A stretch of 64,000 nt of DNA, taken from the NCBI RefSeq assembly GCF_003062295.1, contig NZ_PYCN01000001.1, positions 144,001 to 208,000 of the forward strand. Direction: 5' to 3'. A program made the position numbers and the translations under genes. The notes beneath the pieces are model-generated. The model was not told the DNA's origin and did no database searches. It saw only the letters and a program-made list of their open reading frames with translations. Positions 26,345 through 34,978 of the stretch are shown in pieces (positions within the stretch are counted from its first letter, which is position 1; each line of letters begins with the position of its first letter). The stretch is from Bradyrhizobium algeriense (GTDB taxonomy: Bacteria; Pseudomonadota; Alphaproteobacteria; Rhizobiales; Xanthobacteraceae).

Positions 26345-27313
26345 TTACAGCGCGGGGTCGACCGCCTCGTCATATTCTCGTCTGAACCGCGCGATCAGTT
26401 CGGCAGCCGGCAAGACCTTGGCGACGCTGCCGACGCCCTGGCCGGAGCCCCAGATTTCCTTCCAGGCCTTTGGCTTGGCGCGCTCGCCCGACGCGTCCGT
26501 ACCGAAGCTCATTTTTGAGGGATCCGAGGTCGGGAGATTGTCGGGATCCATGCCGGCCGCGACGATCGACGGCTTCAGATAATTGCCGTGTACGCCGGTG
26601 AACAGGTTGGAATAGACGATGTCTTCCGCAGCCGAGGCCGTGATCATCTGCTTGTAGCCCTCGACCGCATTGGCTTCGGTGGTGGCGATGAAGGCGGAGC
26701 CGATATAGGCAAAGTCGGCGCCCAGTATGCGCGCGGCGCGGATGGCGCGGCCGTTGGCAATCGCGCCTGACAACGCGATCGGACCGTCGAACCAGGCCCG
26801 CGTCTCCGCCACGAAGGCCAGCGGCGAAATCTCGCCGGCATGGCCGCCGGCGCCGGCCGAGACCAGGATCAATCCGTCGGCGCCCTTCTCGACCGCCTTA
26901 TGGGCGAATTTCTGATTGATCACGTCGTGGAAAACGATACAGCCCCAGCCATGCGCGGCCTGATTGAGTTCCTCGCGCGCGCCGAGAGAGGTGATCATCA
27001 TCGGCACCTTGTGTTTTTCACAAAGCGCCAGATCCTGATCGAGCCGGTTGTTCGACTTGTGCACGATCTGGTTCACCGCAAACGGTGCCGACGGCCGCTC
27101 GGGATGCGCCTTGTCGTAAGCGGCGAGTTCTTCCTTGATCCGCGCCAGCCACTCGTCGAGCAGCGCCGGCGGGCGCGCGTTGAGCGCCGGGAACGAGCCG
27201 ACCACACCCGCCTTGCATTGCGCGATCACGAGATCCGGCACGGAAATGATGAAGAGCGGCGCACCGATCACGGGTAGCGACAAACGGCCCTTGAACAAGG
27301 CAGGCATGGACAT
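26345..27313 (-). CDS. Nitronate monooxygenase family flavoprotein
   Basis: 322 residues. It starts with the barrel strand LFKGRLSLPVIGAPLFIISVPDLVI and has the flavin-site GADGLILVSAGAGGHAGEISP and GAIANGRAIRAARILGADFA. It belongs to the same family as 14441-15421 but differs clearly in sequence (for example ALNARPPALLDEWL in place of the other's strand 2). It probably oxidises nitronates or acts as another FMN enzyme. It converges with the broken aldehyde dehydrogenase gene. Confidence 0.9.
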   Translation of the reverse strand: MSMPALFKGRLSLPVIGAPLFIISVPDLVIAQCKAGVVGSFPALNARPPALLDEWLARIKEELAAYDKAHPERPSAPFAVNQIVHKSNNRLDQDLALCEKHKVPMMITSLGAREELNQAAHGWGCIVFHDVINQKFAHKAVEKGADGLILVSAGAGGHAGEISPLAFVAETRAWFDGPIALSGAIANGRAIRAARILGADFAYIGSAFIATTEANAVEGYKQMITASAAEDIVYSNLFTGVHGNYLKPSIVAAGMDPDNLPTSDPSKMSFGTDASGERAKPKAWKEIWGSGQGVGSVAKVLPAAELIARFRREYDEAVDPAL

Positions 27314-27422
27314 TCGAAATGATCCTTCGGTTTATTCAAGCGGTGAGGCATCGCCGTAGAGATGCCAGACGTCATACCAACAAGGCAATCTTTCCAGTGT
27401 CAAGTATTGCGTTTTGTCGCTA

Positions 27423-27459
27423 GCGTGGAATGACTTTTCTGCGAAAACTCATTCCACGC
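27423..27459. repeat. Hairpin of 11-bp arms
   Basis: GCGTGGAATGA (27423-27433) and TCATTCCACGC (27449-27459) form a perfect stem with a 15-base loop in the spacer between two minus-strand genes. It may end transcription of the hypothetical gene at 27548-28135, though no T-run follows. Confidence 0.5.
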
Positions 27460-27472
27460 CAGCTTTTTGTTT

Positions 27473-27546
27473 GCGCATGATCTCCGGGCAAACGCGTTCC
27501 GCGTTTGTCGCGAGGGAAAACCGGCGCCCACTTTTCCGGATCATGC
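27473..27546. repeat. Palindromic intergenic element with GCATGATC ends
   Basis: The element begins GCGCATGATCTCCGG and ends CCGGATCATGC, with AAACGCG/CGCGTTT inverted inside. This is the form of a dispersed palindromic element I know from Bradyrhizobium and relatives. It ends directly next to the stop of the hypothetical gene. Confidence 0.6.
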
Positions 27547-27547
27547 A

Positions 27548-28135
27548 CTACTGACAGAGCGCCCTCGTCACGTAATTTTCGTTCTTGCAGTCGCCCGGCT
27601 GGCGCTTGTAGCCCGGCAGATACACTTTCGGCGAGCATTTCTCGGCAGCATCCGTGTCGAGGCTCTTGCCTTCCTTGTAGCCCTTGCTCTGGCACAGCCG
27701 ATCGGCGCCGGCCTTGCAGTCCGGCGCGCCGTTGGAAGACACCAGACACGCCGCCCGCCCGCTCACCATGATCGAAGGCTTGGCCATGTTCGACAGGCTC
27801 TGGCCGGCGTCCTTGGTGCGCGCGTTGAAATCGTCGATGGTCTCGCTCGGGCTCTTCAGCGGCGGCAGCAACGATTTGGATTTCTCGAACAACTTGCCGA
27901 TCTCGTTGATCAGGCCCGGATTCTCGTCGCGCGGCGCTTGCGGCGGCTCGATCTGCTGCGGCGCGGGCTGAGGCGGCAGGGGTTGCTGGGCCGGTGATTG
28001 CAGGCCGAGCGATGGTGGAGGCGCGGCCTGCGGCCAGCTGGCTTCGGGAGCGGTCGCCAGCATGGATGCAACGAGGCCCGCGGTCGCAAGTTGCGTCCCG
28101 AATAATGTGAACAGACGGCCGCTTCGATCGGACAT
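27548..28135 (-). CDS. Exported Pro/Gln-rich protein with six-Cys C-terminal domain
   Basis: 195 residues. The N-terminus (LFTLFGTQLATAGLVASMLA) is a signal peptide, followed by a Pro/Gln-rich linker (about 35-70) and a folded part. The last ~70 residues contain six cysteines (AACLVSS, PDCKAGADRLC, EKCSPK, GDCKNE, ALCQ), suggesting disulfides in the periplasm. I do not recognise the family. It stands on its own between dispersed repeats and the VTT-protein gene. Confidence 0.72.
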   Translation of the reverse strand: MSDRSGRLFTLFGTQLATAGLVASMLATAPEASWPQAAPPPSLGLQSPAQQPLPPQPAPQQIEPPQAPRDENPGLINEIGKLFEKSKSLLPPLKSPSETIDDFNARTKDAGQSLSNMAKPSIMVSGRAACLVSSNGAPDCKAGADRLCQSKGYKEGKSLDTDAAEKCSPKVYLPGYKRQPGDCKNENYVTRALCQ

Positions 28136-28183
28136 GACACGAAACGTAGCCTGAAGCCGGGATGCCGGCCAAGCGCTGGATCG

Positions 28184-28225
28184 GCGTAAACGCGATCGAG
28201 ATCAGCGTAAACGCGATCTAGATCA
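28184..28225. repeat. 21-bp tandem repeat spanning the 3' end of the VTT-protein gene
   Basis: Units 28184-28204 and 28205-28225 are identical except one base. A third, diverged copy lies inside the gene. In the gene's frame the repeat encodes seven residues, and the one base difference turns TCG into the stop TAG, so the present C-terminus lies inside the repeat. Confidence 0.8.
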
Positions 28226-28799
28226 GCTTGAACGCAACGACGAAACCGAGCACCAGTACAACCGCCCCGATGGCGACCCACAGGCCGAGCCGCTTTTCCA
28301 GCTCGCTCCGGATCACGTCGCCGTAGCGGTTGAGCAGGACCGCGACCACGAAGAAGCGCCCGCCGCGCGCCACGATGGAGCACAGGATGAACAGCCAGAT
28401 ATTGTAGCCCGCGAAGCCCGAGGTGATGGTCACGAGCTTGTAGGGGATCGGCGTCAGGCCCTTCACCAGGATGATCACCGCGCCCCATTCGGCATAGGAG
28501 GCCCGGAAGGTCTCGACCTTGTCACTGAGACCGTAAAGGGTGATGAGCCAGTGCCCGATCGAATCGTAGAGCAGCGCGCCGATCGCGTATCCGACCACCC
28601 CGCCGGCGACGGAAGAGATCGTGCAGACGGTCGCGAACCACCATGCCTTCTTCGGCCGTGCCAGCGACATCGGCAGCAGCATGATGTCGGGCGGAATCGG
28701 GAAGAACGAGCTTTCCGCGAAGGATACGGCCGCCATGATCCAGAGCGCGTAAGGCTTGTCAGCGGCGTCGATGCACCAATCGTAGGTCCGTTTCAGCAT
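28218..28799 (-). CDS. YqaA/DedA-type VTT-domain membrane protein
   Basis: 193 residues from ATG 28799; ATG 28817 is possible and adds six residues. The sequence has the SNARE-associated/VTT pattern: VSFAESSFFPIPPDIMLLPMSL at the re-entrant loop, then a glycine-rich helix (SVAGGVVGYAIGALL), and GLTPIPYKLVTITSGFAG. Family members move or flip phospholipids and affect membrane homeostasis. The closest relatives are YqaA-like. Four or five hydrophobic segments are visible. The reading frame ends inside a 21-bp tandem repeat. Confidence 0.88.
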   Translation of the reverse strand: MLKRTYDWCIDAADKPYALWIMAAVSFAESSFFPIPPDIMLLPMSLARPKKAWWFATVCTISSVAGGVVGYAIGALLYDSIGHWLITLYGLSDKVETFRASYAEWGAVIILVKGLTPIPYKLVTITSGFAGYNIWLFILCSIVARGGRFFVVAVLLNRYGDVIRSELEKRLGLWVAIGAVVLVLGFVVAFKLI

Positions 28800-28862
28800 G
28801 GCCGCATGAACCATCATGCGGCGGATTTGTCCATGCCGGAAAAGGACGAAATTGGAGGGGAA

Positions 28863-29336
28863 TTAGTGCCGTTTATGCGAGGAGCGGCCTTCCAGCGCGA
28901 CAATTCGCCGCCGGACCGTGGGGGACGCCGTCGTCTTGGACAACTCCTTGGGCAAAGTCTTGGCAGATAGCGGCTTGGCGGGTAGCGCCTTGCTCGCGAG
29001 AACTTTGGGCATTTTGACCGCCGACTTCGGGAGCTTCTCGGCGATGCCGAGCATATCCTCGCGGCGCCCCATTTCGCGCCAGACGTCCTCCGGCTTCACG
29101 CCGGCCGAAGCCCAAAGGACGATCAGGTTATAAAGCAGATCGGCACTCTCGCGGACCACCGCGTCGGTCTTGCCGTTGACGGCGTCGATGACGACTTCGA
29201 TGGCTTCCTCGGCGAGCTTCTTGGCCATCTTGGAGGGACCGCGCTGAAACAGCCGGGCCGTTCGCGACGTGGCCGGATCGAGATCCCTGGCCGCGATGAC
29301 AGCCTGATAAAGCCGTTCGAGCGAATCACTCATCAT
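28863..29336 (-). CDS. hisE: Phosphoribosyl-ATP diphosphatase (HisE)-like protein with basic tail
   Basis: 157 residues. Residues 1-100 match the MazG/HisE all-alpha pyrophosphatase: the metal-binding helix KKLAEEAIEVVIDAV and RESADLLYNLIVLWASAG. HisE hydrolyses phosphoribosyl-ATP to phosphoribosyl-AMP, the second step of histidine synthesis. HisE is usually about 105 residues; here a ~55-residue Lys/Ala/Pro-rich tail with PAKPLSAKTLPKELSKT-like repeats follows. No other his gene is nearby, so this may be a second copy with a changed role. Confidence 0.8.
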   Translation of the reverse strand: MMSDSLERLYQAVIAARDLDPATSRTARLFQRGPSKMAKKLAEEAIEVVIDAVNGKTDAVVRESADLLYNLIVLWASAGVKPEDVWREMGRREDMLGIAEKLPKSAVKMPKVLASKALPAKPLSAKTLPKELSKTTASPTVRRRIVALEGRSSHKRH

Positions 29337-29390
29337 ACCAACCTAATGCAAAGCCGTGGCGAGCGTGTTAACGGCCAGGCCTGCAACCAG

Positions 29391-29423
29391 AAAAAAATCC
29401 ACCGGCCGAAGCGACCGGTGGAT
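29391..29423 (-). terminator. Rho-independent terminator of the Tyr/Gly-rich protein gene
   Basis: On the minus strand, ATCCACCGG pairs with CCGGTGGAT over a 9-base loop and is followed by seven T residues. It lies 35 bases downstream of the stop at 29458. Stem and T-run are both textbook. Confidence 0.85.
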
Positions 29424-29457
29424 TCATCTTTAACGACTGCTTTAACGGCTATCACAA

Positions 29458-29883
29458 TTACCAGCTAGCGAGGGGATGCCCGCGATAATGGGGCACGCCC
29501 GATCGATAGTAACCGCCGCCATAGTAGGGGCCGCCTCCGTAATAGACCGGTCCGCCATAATACGCCGGCGCGCCACCATAGTAGCCGTAGCTGTCATAAT
29601 AATAGTCGCGCCGGTTCTGGGCGGCCGCGATCGCAAGCCCCGTGCCGACGATGCCCGCAAAGGCCGCCGCTGCCGCGGCACCACCGCCGCCGCGATAATA
29701 TCTGCGGCGCGCGCTGATATCGGTCGCATCGCTGGTGCCGGCTGACGCCGTAACGCCCTTGCCTGAAGTCGCGGAGCCGGCGAAGGCCATCGACGGCTGG
29801 ACCGCCGTCAGCGCCACCGCCGCGATCGTCGCCACCGCTCCGGCGCGGCCGATCGATGAAAACAAACCCTTTCGCGCAAACAT
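29458..29883 (-). CDS. Exported Tyr/Gly-rich protein
   Basis: 141 residues from ATG 29883, chosen for the GGAGG nine bases upstream; longer starts (up to 30003) would place 40 residues before the signal peptide. The signal peptide is around GAVATIAAVALTAVQPSMAF. The mature part has a Gly/Ala-rich helix that may cross or associate with a membrane (GGGGAAAAAAFAGIVGTGLAI) and a tail of Tyr-Gly repeats (YYGGAPAYYGGPVYYGGG). Small proteins of this kind are common in Bradyrhizobium; the function is unknown. A strong terminator follows. Confidence 0.8.
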   Translation of the reverse strand: MFARKGLFSSIGRAGAVATIAAVALTAVQPSMAFAGSATSGKGVTASAGTSDATDISARRRYYRGGGGAAAAAAFAGIVGTGLAIAAAQNRRDYYYDSYGYYGGAPAYYGGPVYYGGGPYYGGGYYRSGVPHYRGHPLASW

Positions 29884-30125
29884 TCTCGACATCCTCCGTG
29901 GGAGCTGGCCCGACAGGCCTCCGATGGCTAACCACTGAGCGGATACTAGGTTCCCGAATCCGAACGGCAGCTGAACGATCCCTGGCAAAATCATGGCAGT
30001 CATCGACCGTTCAGGTTAGATGCTGCAGAATGGCTCGCCCAAGGGCGATTCATGCCGTTGGCGATGTCACGAAACAGTCATCGCCGGCGCGGCAACTTGT
30101 CCCACCTCGTGCTGATGTAACCTCG

Positions 30126-31238
30126 ATGCGTGCTGTCAGGACCAACGTCATCCGCTCTCGCCTGAGCGCGCTCTTGAGCGTTCGCTCGAGGGTTCGCTCG
30201 AGGGTTCTCTTGGCTTCCCTTGCCGGGCTGTGCGCAATTGCGGGCTTGATGGCGAGCAATGTCCTGGCCGCGGATGAACCCCGGCCTCCCCTCGCGATCC
30301 AGTTTTCGCTCGATCGTCCGATCGATGCCGCAGCCGCCCCATTTGTAATGGCCTCAACCGGCGGCCTGTTCAGCGCGGAAGCGCTGGCGGTCACGACCAA
30401 CATCGCCAGCGGATCGCAGGATGCGATTGCGCGCGTCACGGCCGGCACCAGCGATTTTGCCCTCGTCGACATCAACGCGTTGATGCGGTTTCGCGACAAG
30501 GACAAGCAGGGCGGCCCGAGGATCAAGGCGGTGTTCGTGCTGTTCAACAAGGCGCCCTATTCCATCATCGCCCGCAGAAGCCGCGGCGTCCGTGCGCTGA
30601 CTGACATCGAGGGCAAGACGCTCGGCGTCGCCGAAGGCGACCTGTCGGTCCGGCTGTGGCCGGCGGTAGCCCACCAGAACGGCATCAAGATCAAGACCGT
30701 GAAACAGAGCAGCATCAGCGCCGCAGTACGCGAGCCGATGCTGTCGGCGGGCCAGATCGATGCCGTGACCGGATTCTCTTATCTGTCGGCGATCAATTTG
30801 AAGGACCGCGGCGTGCCGGCCGACGATCTGGCGGTGCTGAAACTCGCCGACTATGGCTGCGAGGCCTATGGTTTCGCTGTTATCGCCAATCCGGCGCTGG
30901 CAGCCGCCAAACCCGAGGTGGTGAAGGGATTCGTGCGGGCCGCGATCGGCGGCCTGAATCTCACCGTCAAGGACCCTGCAGGCGCTGCGACCGAAGTCGC
31001 CAATCGCATGGACGGCGGCTCAAAGGACCTCGAACTCGAACGCCTGCAAGCCATCCTGCGCGACAACATCCTGACCAGCGAAGTGAAACGCAACGGCATC
31101 GGCGCGATCGATCCGGCACGCTTCGAACGCTCGATCGACCAGGTCTCGGAAGATTTCAAGTTTCAGAAGCGGCCGCAGGCCTCCGACATTTTTGACGACC
31201 AGTACCTGCCGCCGCTCAACGGCCGCTTGATCAATTGA
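30126..31238 (+). CDS. NMT1/THI5-like ABC substrate-binding protein
   Basis: 370 residues from ATG 30126; the frame is open upstream but no better start is visible. After an unusually Arg-rich N-terminus containing a (VRSR)2 repeat, a signal peptide ends near SNVLAADE. The body resembles NMT1-type receptors for sulfonates, nitrate, taurine or pyrimidine precursors: IQFSLDRPIDAAAAPFVMAS, GTSDFALVDINALMRF, and TLGVAEGDLSVRLWP. No permease or ATPase gene is adjacent. The substrate is unknown. Confidence 0.87.
   Translation: MRAVRTNVIRSRLSALLSVRSRVRSRVLLASLAGLCAIAGLMASNVLAADEPRPPLAIQFSLDRPIDAAAAPFVMASTGGLFSAEALAVTTNIASGSQDAIARVTAGTSDFALVDINALMRFRDKDKQGGPRIKAVFVLFNKAPYSIIARRSRGVRALTDIEGKTLGVAEGDLSVRLWPAVAHQNGIKIKTVKQSSISAAVREPMLSAGQIDAVTGFSYLSAINLKDRGVPADDLAVLKLADYGCEAYGFAVIANPALAAAKPEVVKGFVRAAIGGLNLTVKDPAGAATEVANRMDGGSKDLELERLQAILRDNILTSEVKRNGIGAIDPARFERSIDQVSEDFKFQKRPQASDIFDDQYLPPLNGRLIN
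30180..30203 (+). repeat. 12-bp tandem repeat in the signal-peptide coding region
   Basis: GTTCGCTCGAGG occurs twice in a row (30180-30191, 30192-30203), encoding VRSRVRSR in the gene's frame just before the hydrophobic core. It lengthens the basic n-region of the signal peptide. Confidence 0.8.
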
Positions 31239-31387
31239 GGCGGTGCCCCTCATGGAGAGGTGGGCGTGTTATCCGCAAGCGATTAGAGATAAAAGCGATT
31301 GAACAAATTCATCCCGCTCTGGTTCTCCGCCGCGATCCCTGATTAGTATAGTGGCCGCTGATCGCTTCCTTTGAGTCCTTGATCCGA

Positions 31388-33166
31388 ATGTCCATGCTGC
31401 GCCTCTACACCCGCGTCCTCGAGCTGCTCGGCAAGGAGGCGCGGCTGGGCTGGATTCTGGCCTTCGCCAACCTGCTGCTGGCCGGCGCGCAATTCGCCGA
31501 GCCGGTGCTGTTCGGCAAGATCGTCGACGTGCTCTCCGGCAAACCGCAGGCCGGGCCGCTGGCGTCGAATTCGGCGTGGCCGCTGCTCGCGGCCTGGGTT
31601 GCGTTCGGCCTGTTCACGATCCTCTGCAGCGCGGCGGTCGCGCTCAACGCCGACAAGCTGGCGCACCGCCAGCGCCAGGTGGTGCTGACGGATTATTTCG
31701 AGCACATCATGCAGTTGCCGCTGACCTTTCATTCCGGCACCCATTCCGGCCGGCTGATGAAGGTGATGCTGAACGGCACCGATGCGCTGTGGCGGCTCTG
31801 GCTCGGTTTCTTCCGCGAGCATTTTGCCGCGATCCTGTCGCTGGTCGTGCTGCTGCCGCTCGCGCTCTACATCAACTGGCGGCTGGCGATCCTCCTGTTC
31901 GTGCTGTGCGTGGTGTTCACGGTGCTGACCACGCTCGTGGTGCGCAAGACCTACGGCATGCAGAGCGAGGTCGAGGCGCAATACAGCGACCTTTCGGCGC
32001 GCGCCTCCGACGCGCTCGGCAATGTCGCACTGGTGCAGAGCTTCGTGCGGATCGATGCGGAAGTTCAGGGCCTGCGCTTCGTCGCCGACAAGCTGCTCGC
32101 CGCTCAGATGCCGGTGCTTGGCTGGTGGGCGCTGGTCACCATCATCACCCGCGCCTCCACCACCATCACGGTGCTGGCGATCTTCTCCGTCGGCATCTAC
32201 CTGCACGGACAAGGGCAGACCACGGTCGGCGAGATCGTGATGTTCGTGAGTTTTGCGACCATGCTGATCCAGAAGCTCGAACAGGTGGTGAGCTTCATCA
32301 ACAGCGTGTTCATGGAGGCGCCGCGCCTGCAGGAATTCTTCGACGTGCTGGACGCGGTGCCCGCGGTGCGCGACCGGCCCGGCGCGATGGATACCGGCCG
32401 CCTCTCCGGCCTCGTCGAATTCAACGACGTCTCGTTTTCCTATGACGGCAAGCGGCCCGCGGTCGAGGACGTTTCGTTTACCGCCCTGCCCGGCCAGACC
32501 ATCGCGCTGGTCGGCCCGACCGGCGCCGGCAAATCGACGGCGATCGCGCTTCTGCACCGCGCCTTCGACCCGCAATCCGGCATCATCAAGATCGACGGCA
32601 TGGATATCCGCGGCCTGAAGCTGACCGCGCTGCGGCGGAACATCGGCGTGGTGTTCCAGGAGGCGCTGCTGTTCAACCGCTCGCTCGCCGACAACCTCCG
32701 CGTCGGCAAGCCGGACGCCACCGACGAGGAAATGCGCATCGCCGCAAGCCGCGCGCAGGCGCTGGAATTCATCGAACGCAGCGACAAGAAATTCGAGACC
32801 CACGCCGGCGAGCGCGGCCGCATGTTGTCCGGCGGCGAACGGCAACGCCTGTCGATCGCGCGCGCGCTGCTGAAGGACCCGCCGATCCTGATCCTCGACG
32901 AGGCGACCAGCGCGCTCGATGCCGTCACCGAAGCCAAGGTCAACGCCGCCCTCGACGAGGTCATGAAGGGACGCACCACCTTCGTGATCGCGCACCGGCT
33001 TTCAACCATTCGCAACGCCACCCGTATCCTGGTGTTCGACAATGGGCGCGTGATCGAAAGCGGAACTTTCGATGAACTGGTGGCCAAAGGCGGACGCTTT
33101 GCGGAACTCGCGAAGGCCCAGTTCATGGTGCAGGAGAATGCGCGCGCCGGAATCGAGGCCAAATAG
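31388..33166 (+). CDS. ndvA: Cyclic beta-glucan exporter, NdvA/ChvA-type ABC transporter
   Basis: 592 residues from ATG 31388 (TTG 31379 and ATG 31394 are alternatives). The N-terminal ~330 residues hold six membrane helices of an exporter permease, with [17 protein letters not shown] and [16 protein letters not shown], which match the glucan exporter family. The ATPase domain has Walker [16 protein letters not shown], signature [16 protein letters not shown], Walker [13 protein letters not shown], and the switch His in IAHRLST. NdvA/ChvA proteins export cyclic beta-glucans to the periplasm, needed for osmoadaptation and nodule invasion. No ndvB/C synthase gene is in the window. Assignment to this subfamily rests on sequence memory. 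Confidence 0.85.
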   Translation: MSMLRLYTRVLELLGKEARLGWILAFANLLLAGAQFAEPVLFGKIVDVLSGKPQAGPLASNSAWPLLAAWVAFGLFTILCSAAVALNADKLAHRQRQVVLTDYFEHIMQLPLTFHSGTHSGRLMKVMLNGTDALWRLWLGFFREHFAAILSLVVLLPLALYINWRLAILLFVLCVVFTVLTTLVVRKTYGMQSEVEAQYSDLSARASDALGNVALVQSFVRIDAEVQGLRFVADKLLAAQMPVLGWWALVTIITRASTTITVLAIFSVGIYLHGQGQTTVGEIVMFVSFATMLIQKLEQVVSFINSVFMEAPRLQEFFDVLDAVPAVRDRPGAMDTGRLSGLVEFNDVSFSYDGKRPAVEDVSFTALPGQTIALVGPTGAGKSTAIALLHRAFDPQSGIIKIDGMDIRGLKLTALRRNIGVVFQEALLFNRSLADNLRVGKPDATDEEMRIAASRAQALEFIERSDKKFETHAGERGRMLSGGERQRLSIARALLKDPPILILDEATSALDAVTEAKVNAALDEVMKGRTTFVIAHRLSTIRNATRILVFDNGRVIESGTFDELVAKGGRFAELAKAQFMVQENARAGIEAK

Positions 33167-33378
33167 GCCAGCGTGAGCGCGATCACGGTTTGGACATCGC
33201 CGAATTTGCGACGATTTCGTCCACCATTTAATCGCCCGGGCTCTGTTCTGGCCGGCCAAGCCGGTATAGGTTTGCGCCTGCCGCAAAAGCGACGGCCCCG
33301 GACACGCTTGAAACCCGAACGTTAGCTTCTCAAGGACCTCCTTTTCGAAGGCGGGTCTCAAAGGACCGGAACGGAAAA

Positions 33379-34803
33379 GTGCAACTTCTTCGCCTGCTGC
33401 CACGCCATTCGTCGATGAACTGGATTCTCCTCGTGGCGGCGCTAGCCGTCGTGACGCCGCGCGCCGTGCAAGCCGAAGCGCTGCTGGTCGTTGAAGCCGA
33501 CACCGGCAAGGTGCTGCAGGCCGACAACGCCACCATGCCCTGGTACCCCGCCTCGGTGACCAAGATCATGACCGCCTACGTCACGCTGAAGGCCGTGAAG
33601 GACGGGCGTCTGTCGCTCGACACGCTGCTAACGGTGTCGCCGGTCGCAGCCTCGGAATCGCCGTCCAAGATGGGTTTTCCTCCGGGCACCCAGGTCACTG
33701 TCGACAACGCGCTCAAGATGATGATGGTGAAGTCGGCCAACGACATGGCCGTTGTGCTTGCCGAAGGCGTCGGCGGATCGATCGACGGTTTCTCGGCGAT
33801 GATGAACCAGACCGCCGCGAGGCTCGGCATGACGCAGACGAGCTACGTCAATCCGAACGGCCTGCCGGCGGATGGACAGATCACCTCGGCGCGCGATCTC
33901 GCAATCCTGGCGCGCGCCGTCATTCGCGACCTGCCGGAATACGAGTACTTCATGCACATTCCCTCGATCCGCTACGGTCGGAGGGTGACGCATAATTTCA
34001 ACAAGCTGATCGGACGCTATCCGGGCGCCGACGGCTTCAAGACCGGCTTCATTTGCGCTTCCGGCTACAATCTGGTCGCCTCCGCGACGCGCAATGGCAA
34101 GCGGCTGATTGCCGTCGTGCTCGGCGCATCCTCGGGACAGGCGCGCGCGGTTCGCGCGGCACAATTGCTGGAGCGCGGCTTCGGCGGCAACGGGCTGGGC
34201 TGGCTGAAGCCCGCGCTCGGTACCGTCGACAGTCTGGTTCCGATCGATGCGACGCCGCCGAACCTGCGCGAAGAGATGTGCAACGGCAAACGCAAGCGGC
34301 CGGCCACCGACGAGGACGCCGACGTCGTCGCCACCAACGGCAGCGCGTCGGCCGGCGAGACCGCAGTCACGTTCTTCACCGCCGCCGGGCTGCAGCCGCC
34401 GATGGCCAAGCCCGCGGACTTGATGGCTGCCGCGGCGGTGCCGTCCGAGCCCGTCCCGGTCTATACCGGTCCGACCAAGACCGGCGCCGCGTTGATCGCG
34501 GCCGTTGCGGCGGAGGCCCAGAAGCAGGCCTCGGCAACGCGCGGCAAGAAGTCGAAGATTGCAGCGAAGAAGCCCGACGCCGCGGCAGCACCCAAGGCTG
34601 AAGCCAACGCGAAGCCGGCCGCCAAGCCTGCGACGGTCAGGCATGCGAACGCCAAGCCGGAGGCTGCCGCCACCAAGCCAGCCGCCGCGGCCGACAGAAA
34701 GCCAGCCGCCAAGCCTGCCGCCGTCGGAGACAAGCCCGCGCCGAAGCCGGCCCAGCCGAAGGCCACCGCCAAGCCCAAAGGCGAAACCAAGCCGGCTGGT
34801 TAA
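33379..34803 (+). CDS. D-alanyl-D-alanine carboxypeptidase (DacA/DacF type) with Ala/Lys/Pro tail
   Basis: 474 residues from GTG 33379, after GGAACGGAA. A signal peptide ends at VQAEA. All three penicillin-binding motifs are present: SVTK (S59-K62), SAN (119-121) and KTG (221-223). The enzyme trims the terminal D-Ala of peptidoglycan stem peptides in the periplasm and is a beta-lactam target. From about residue 360 the protein turns into ~115 residues of Ala-Lys-Pro repeats, basic and histone-like, probably extended and able to bind anionic cell-wall or nucleic polymers. There is no C-terminal amphipathic anchor of the E. coli PBP5 type. Confidence 0.93.
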   Translation: MQLLRLLPRHSSMNWILLVAALAVVTPRAVQAEALLVVEADTGKVLQADNATMPWYPASVTKIMTAYVTLKAVKDGRLSLDTLLTVSPVAASESPSKMGFPPGTQVTVDNALKMMMVKSANDMAVVLAEGVGGSIDGFSAMMNQTAARLGMTQTSYVNPNGLPADGQITSARDLAILARAVIRDLPEYEYFMHIPSIRYGRRVTHNFNKLIGRYPGADGFKTGFICASGYNLVASATRNGKRLIAVVLGASSGQARAVRAAQLLERGFGGNGLGWLKPALGTVDSLVPIDATPPNLREEMCNGKRKRPATDEDADVVATNGSASAGETAVTFFTAAGLQPPMAKPADLMAAAAVPSEPVPVYTGPTKTGAALIAAVAAEAQKQASATRGKKSKIAAKKPDAAAAPKAEANAKPAAKPATVRHANAKPEAAATKPAAAADRKPAAKPAAVGDKPAPKPAQPKATAKPKGETKPAG

Positions 34804-34978
34804 CGGGCCGCGAAGCCGCGCAATTAGGCAGTTTTCTCGGCCGTTCGAGCCGCTATTTTAGGTCGACGAACGCGTCGATAGCGCGCAGCCGCTTGCCATC
34901 GGCGGCGGCATTCACAATACTGCCGAAAACAAGGCGTTCCCGGCCAAGAACAGGGAAACAAACCGGAGGGGAAATACC

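Noticed and set aside
31343..32995. 550-residue open frame antisense to the glucan exporter gene
   Set aside because: His/Asp/Arg-rich composition without any fold or motif; mirrors codon structure of the real gene on the other strand, which has all ABC motifs.
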